DNA from: Maribacter zhoushanensis
GTDB taxonomy: Bacteria > Bacteroidota > Bacteroidia > Flavobacteriales > Flavobacteriaceae
Assembly (NCBI RefSeq): GCF_029350975.1
Contig: NZ_JARKMR010000002.1
Location: 62,001 to 126,000, forward strand
Direction: 5' to 3'
DNA: 64,000 nucleotides
The position numbers and the translations under genes are program-made. Position 1 is the first letter of the stretch, and every line of letters starts with the position of its first letter. This document shows, in pieces, positions 62,702 through 64,000 of this stretch. A model generated the notes under the pieces. The model was given only the letters and a program-made list of their open reading frames with translations. It did no database searches and was not told the DNA's origin.

Positions 62702-63241
62702 ATGAAAAATGTATATTGGGTAATAATGATGGTAATTGGTTTTACCATTACATCATGCTCATCAGAACAGAGTCTACAGCAATATTATATTGCAAATGCA
62801 GAGAACCCTAATTTTATGTCTTTTGATTTGCCCTCCAGTCTTTTAGATTTAGAAACCGCGAATTTGACAGAGTCTGAGAAAGAAGCTGCGTCGTCATTAA
62901 AAAAGCTAAATATTCTAGCATTTCAGAAAAAACCTGAGAACGAGGCAGATTATTTAGTTCAAAAAAATGCGATTAAATCAATACTAAAAGGCGATGATTT
63001 TAGTGAGTTAATGAAAATGAATACCCCTTTTGGAAAAGCGACTATACAATTAAAAGGTGATGATGATAGCATTGATGAACTTGTTATTTATGGGGACAAT
63101 GATGAAAAAGGCTTGGTTTTAGTTAGGGTGTTAGGAGATAATATGAATCCGGTTCATTTAATGAAATTAATTAAAACCATAGAAAAATCTGATTATAAAG
63201 GAAAAGGATTGGAACAACTTGGAGATTTAATAAAAGGTTGA
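62702..63241 (+). CDS. DUF4252-related lipoprotein (copy 3)
   Basis: A 179-residue lipoprotein (ITSCSSEQSLQQYYI) distantly like the two DUF4252 proteins upstream: same length, MSFDLPSSLLDLETANLTES, the SELMKMNTPFGKATIQLKGD segment that parallels EELMRV..NVKFYVK, and the end MNPVHLMKLIKTIEKSDYKG. Here the mature protein is lipid-anchored rather than free. A terminator lies between copy 2 and this gene, so it may be expressed partly by read-through. Confidence 0.75.
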   Translation: MKNVYWVIMMVIGFTITSCSSEQSLQQYYIANAENPNFMSFDLPSSLLDLETANLTESEKEAASSLKKLNILAFQKKPENEADYLVQKNAIKSILKGDDFSELMKMNTPFGKATIQLKGDDDSIDELVIYGDNDEKGLVLVRVLGDNMNPVHLMKLIKTIEKSDYKGKGLEQLGDLIKG

Positions 63242-63267
63242 GTTAAAGGTCTATCTAATTTAAATAC

Positions 63268-63300
63268 AGCCCGTTACGTAATTGTAACGGGCTTTTTGTT
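63268..63300 (+). terminator. terminator of ECF-DUF4252 cluster
   Basis: AGCCCGTTAC (63268-63277) / GTAACGGGCT (63284-63293) with 6-nt loop followed by TTTTTGTTT. Confidence 0.92.
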
Positions 63301-63401
63301 TATTGAAATTGTAGTATACCTCTTTTTTTATGTGACCAATCAAGAAAATAGGTGTCATAATAAGTGAGAATATATACAAACAACCTAAACAAAATTTAAA
63401 A

Positions 63402-64000
63402 ATGGAAAACGCAGAAGTATGGATTGACAAAGGGATTGACTTTGTTGTAGAATTTGGACCTAAAGTTATAGGTGCAATCTTAATTTACATTATTGGTTCA
63501 TGGATCATCAAGAAATTGATAGGAGTTGTTAATAAAAGCATGACCAAGCAAAATTATGACGAGTCGCTAAAAAAGTTTTTGCTGAACTTAGCAAAATGGG
63601 CACTTACAATCTTCCTGATTATAACGGTTATATCAACATTAGGTGTTGAAACTACAAGTTTTGCAGCAGTTATTGCAGCAGCAGGTTTGGCAATTGGTCT
63701 TGCATTGCAAGGGTCTTTATCTAATTTCGCAGGTGGTGTTTTACTTATCATATTCAAACCTTATAAAATAGGAGATTTAATTGAAGCTCAAGGGGTTCTT
63801 GGTAGTGTAAAAGAGATTGAGATTTTTACAACTAAATTGGTGACACCAGAAAATAAGTTAGCGATTGTTCCTAATGGTGCAATGGCGAACGGCAACATAG
63901 TAAACTATACTGCAGAAGGTAAAATTAGAGTTGATACTATTGTAGGTGTAGATTATGGTTCTGATCTTCAAAAAACAAAAGATGTGTTATTGGCAATGTT
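63402..64000 (+). CDS. mscS: small-conductance mechanosensitive channel (MscS family), 3' end outside window
   Basis: The first 199 codons of an MscS-type channel. Three transmembrane helices: about 20-38 (VIGAILIYIIGSWIIKKLIG), 62-82 (LAKWALTIFLIITVISTLGV) and the pore-lining TM3 with its Gly/Ala pattern (AAAGLAIGLALQGSLSNFAG, then GGVLLIIFKPYKIGDLIEA). The beta-domain follows (VLGSVKEIEIFTTKLVTPEN, AIVPNGAMANGNIVNYT). Continues past the window edge. Opens on hypo-osmotic shock to release solutes. Confidence 0.93.
   Translation, partial: MENAEVWIDKGIDFVVEFGPKVIGAILIYIIGSWIIKKLIGVVNKSMTKQNYDESLKKFLLNLAKWALTIFLIITVISTLGVETTSFAAVIAAAGLAIGLALQGSLSNFAGGVLLIIFKPYKIGDLIEAQGVLGSVKEIEIFTTKLVTPENKLAIVPNGAMANGNIVNYTAEGKIRVDTIVGVDYGSDLQKTKDVLLAM

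Overview
The window is a low-GC chromosomal segment from a marine-type member of the Flavobacteriaceae (Bacteroidota). Supporting evidence: several genes are preceded by the Bacteroidota -7 promoter element TAnnTTTG; one protein carries a type IX secretion (T9SS) C-terminal sorting domain; many lipoproteins have the Asp-rich surface-export signature just after the lipobox Cys; L31 is the zinc-free type B; and families typical of Flavobacteriia are present (DUF4252, DUF4199, the GlmU-like sugar nucleotidyltransferase, a B12 receptor followed by a beta-propeller lipoprotein). I cannot assign a genus with confidence; a Maribacter/Zobellia-like lineage would fit. I see no tRNA, rRNA, CRISPR array, insertion sequence or prophage.

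Layout. 1-3 kb: the 3' part of a GH15 glucan/trehalose hydrolase, meeting tail to tail with a PLP decarboxylase. 3.1-9.2 kb: a fatty-acid beta-oxidation operon on the minus strand, MarR regulator > FadN-type hydratase/dehydrogenase > thiolase > acyl-CoA dehydrogenase, with a perfect 26-bp palindrome upstream of the regulator and 7-bp-periodic repeats in two of its spacers. 9.5-11.3 kb: a long-chain acyl-CoA ligase. 11.5-14.1 kb: a T9SS-secreted protein. 14.2-17.9 kb: purL. 18.2-20.4 kb: an HxlR regulator with an unusual Lys/Glu-rich tail ending in QLPLF, and a secreted M20 amidohydrolase. 20.5-24.4 kb: RsmB-like rRNA methyltransferase, a BNR-type lipoprotein, and an ECF sigma/anti-sigma/sensor cluster. 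24.5-29.6 kb: ABC exporter, phosphohexomutase, GT2 glycosyltransferase, DUF4199 protein. 29.8-36 kb: rpmE2, GlmU-like protein, mtaB, small acetyltransferase, hydrolase, lytic transglycosylase, TPR protein, rpmH (only 53 codons). 36-40.6 kb: carB (short form) and a second acyl-CoA ligase.

40.8-43.7 kb holds the most unusual genes: a membrane-anchored protein with atypical-kinase-like motifs, followed 38 bp later by a degenerate-HD protein with a Pycsar-type transmembrane effector domain (PycTM-like), then a GIY-YIG protein on the other strand. No nucleotide cyclase is visible here, so the pair is a candidate for an uncharacterised signalling or defence module. 43.7-48.7 kb: DUF3124 lipoprotein, gnd, zwf, pgl (oxidative pentose phosphate pathway, gnd divergent from zwf) and an acyl-CoA thioesterase. 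48.7-50.4 kb: a small membrane protein and RmuC.

50.5-57.1 kb is a complete vitamin B12 uptake locus: BtuF/BtuC/BtuD-like ABC transporter genes on the minus strand diverge from a cobalamin riboswitch that leads into a BtuB-like TonB-dependent receptor and a BtuG-like beta-propeller surface lipoprotein carrying a Calx-beta domain. The ATPase gene lacks a canonical start codon at the expected place. 57.3-60.3 kb: two tandem S41 protease lipoproteins. 60.5-63.2 kb: a second ECF sigma cluster with an anti-sigma-like protein and three DUF4252 proteins. The window ends inside an MscS-family channel gene.
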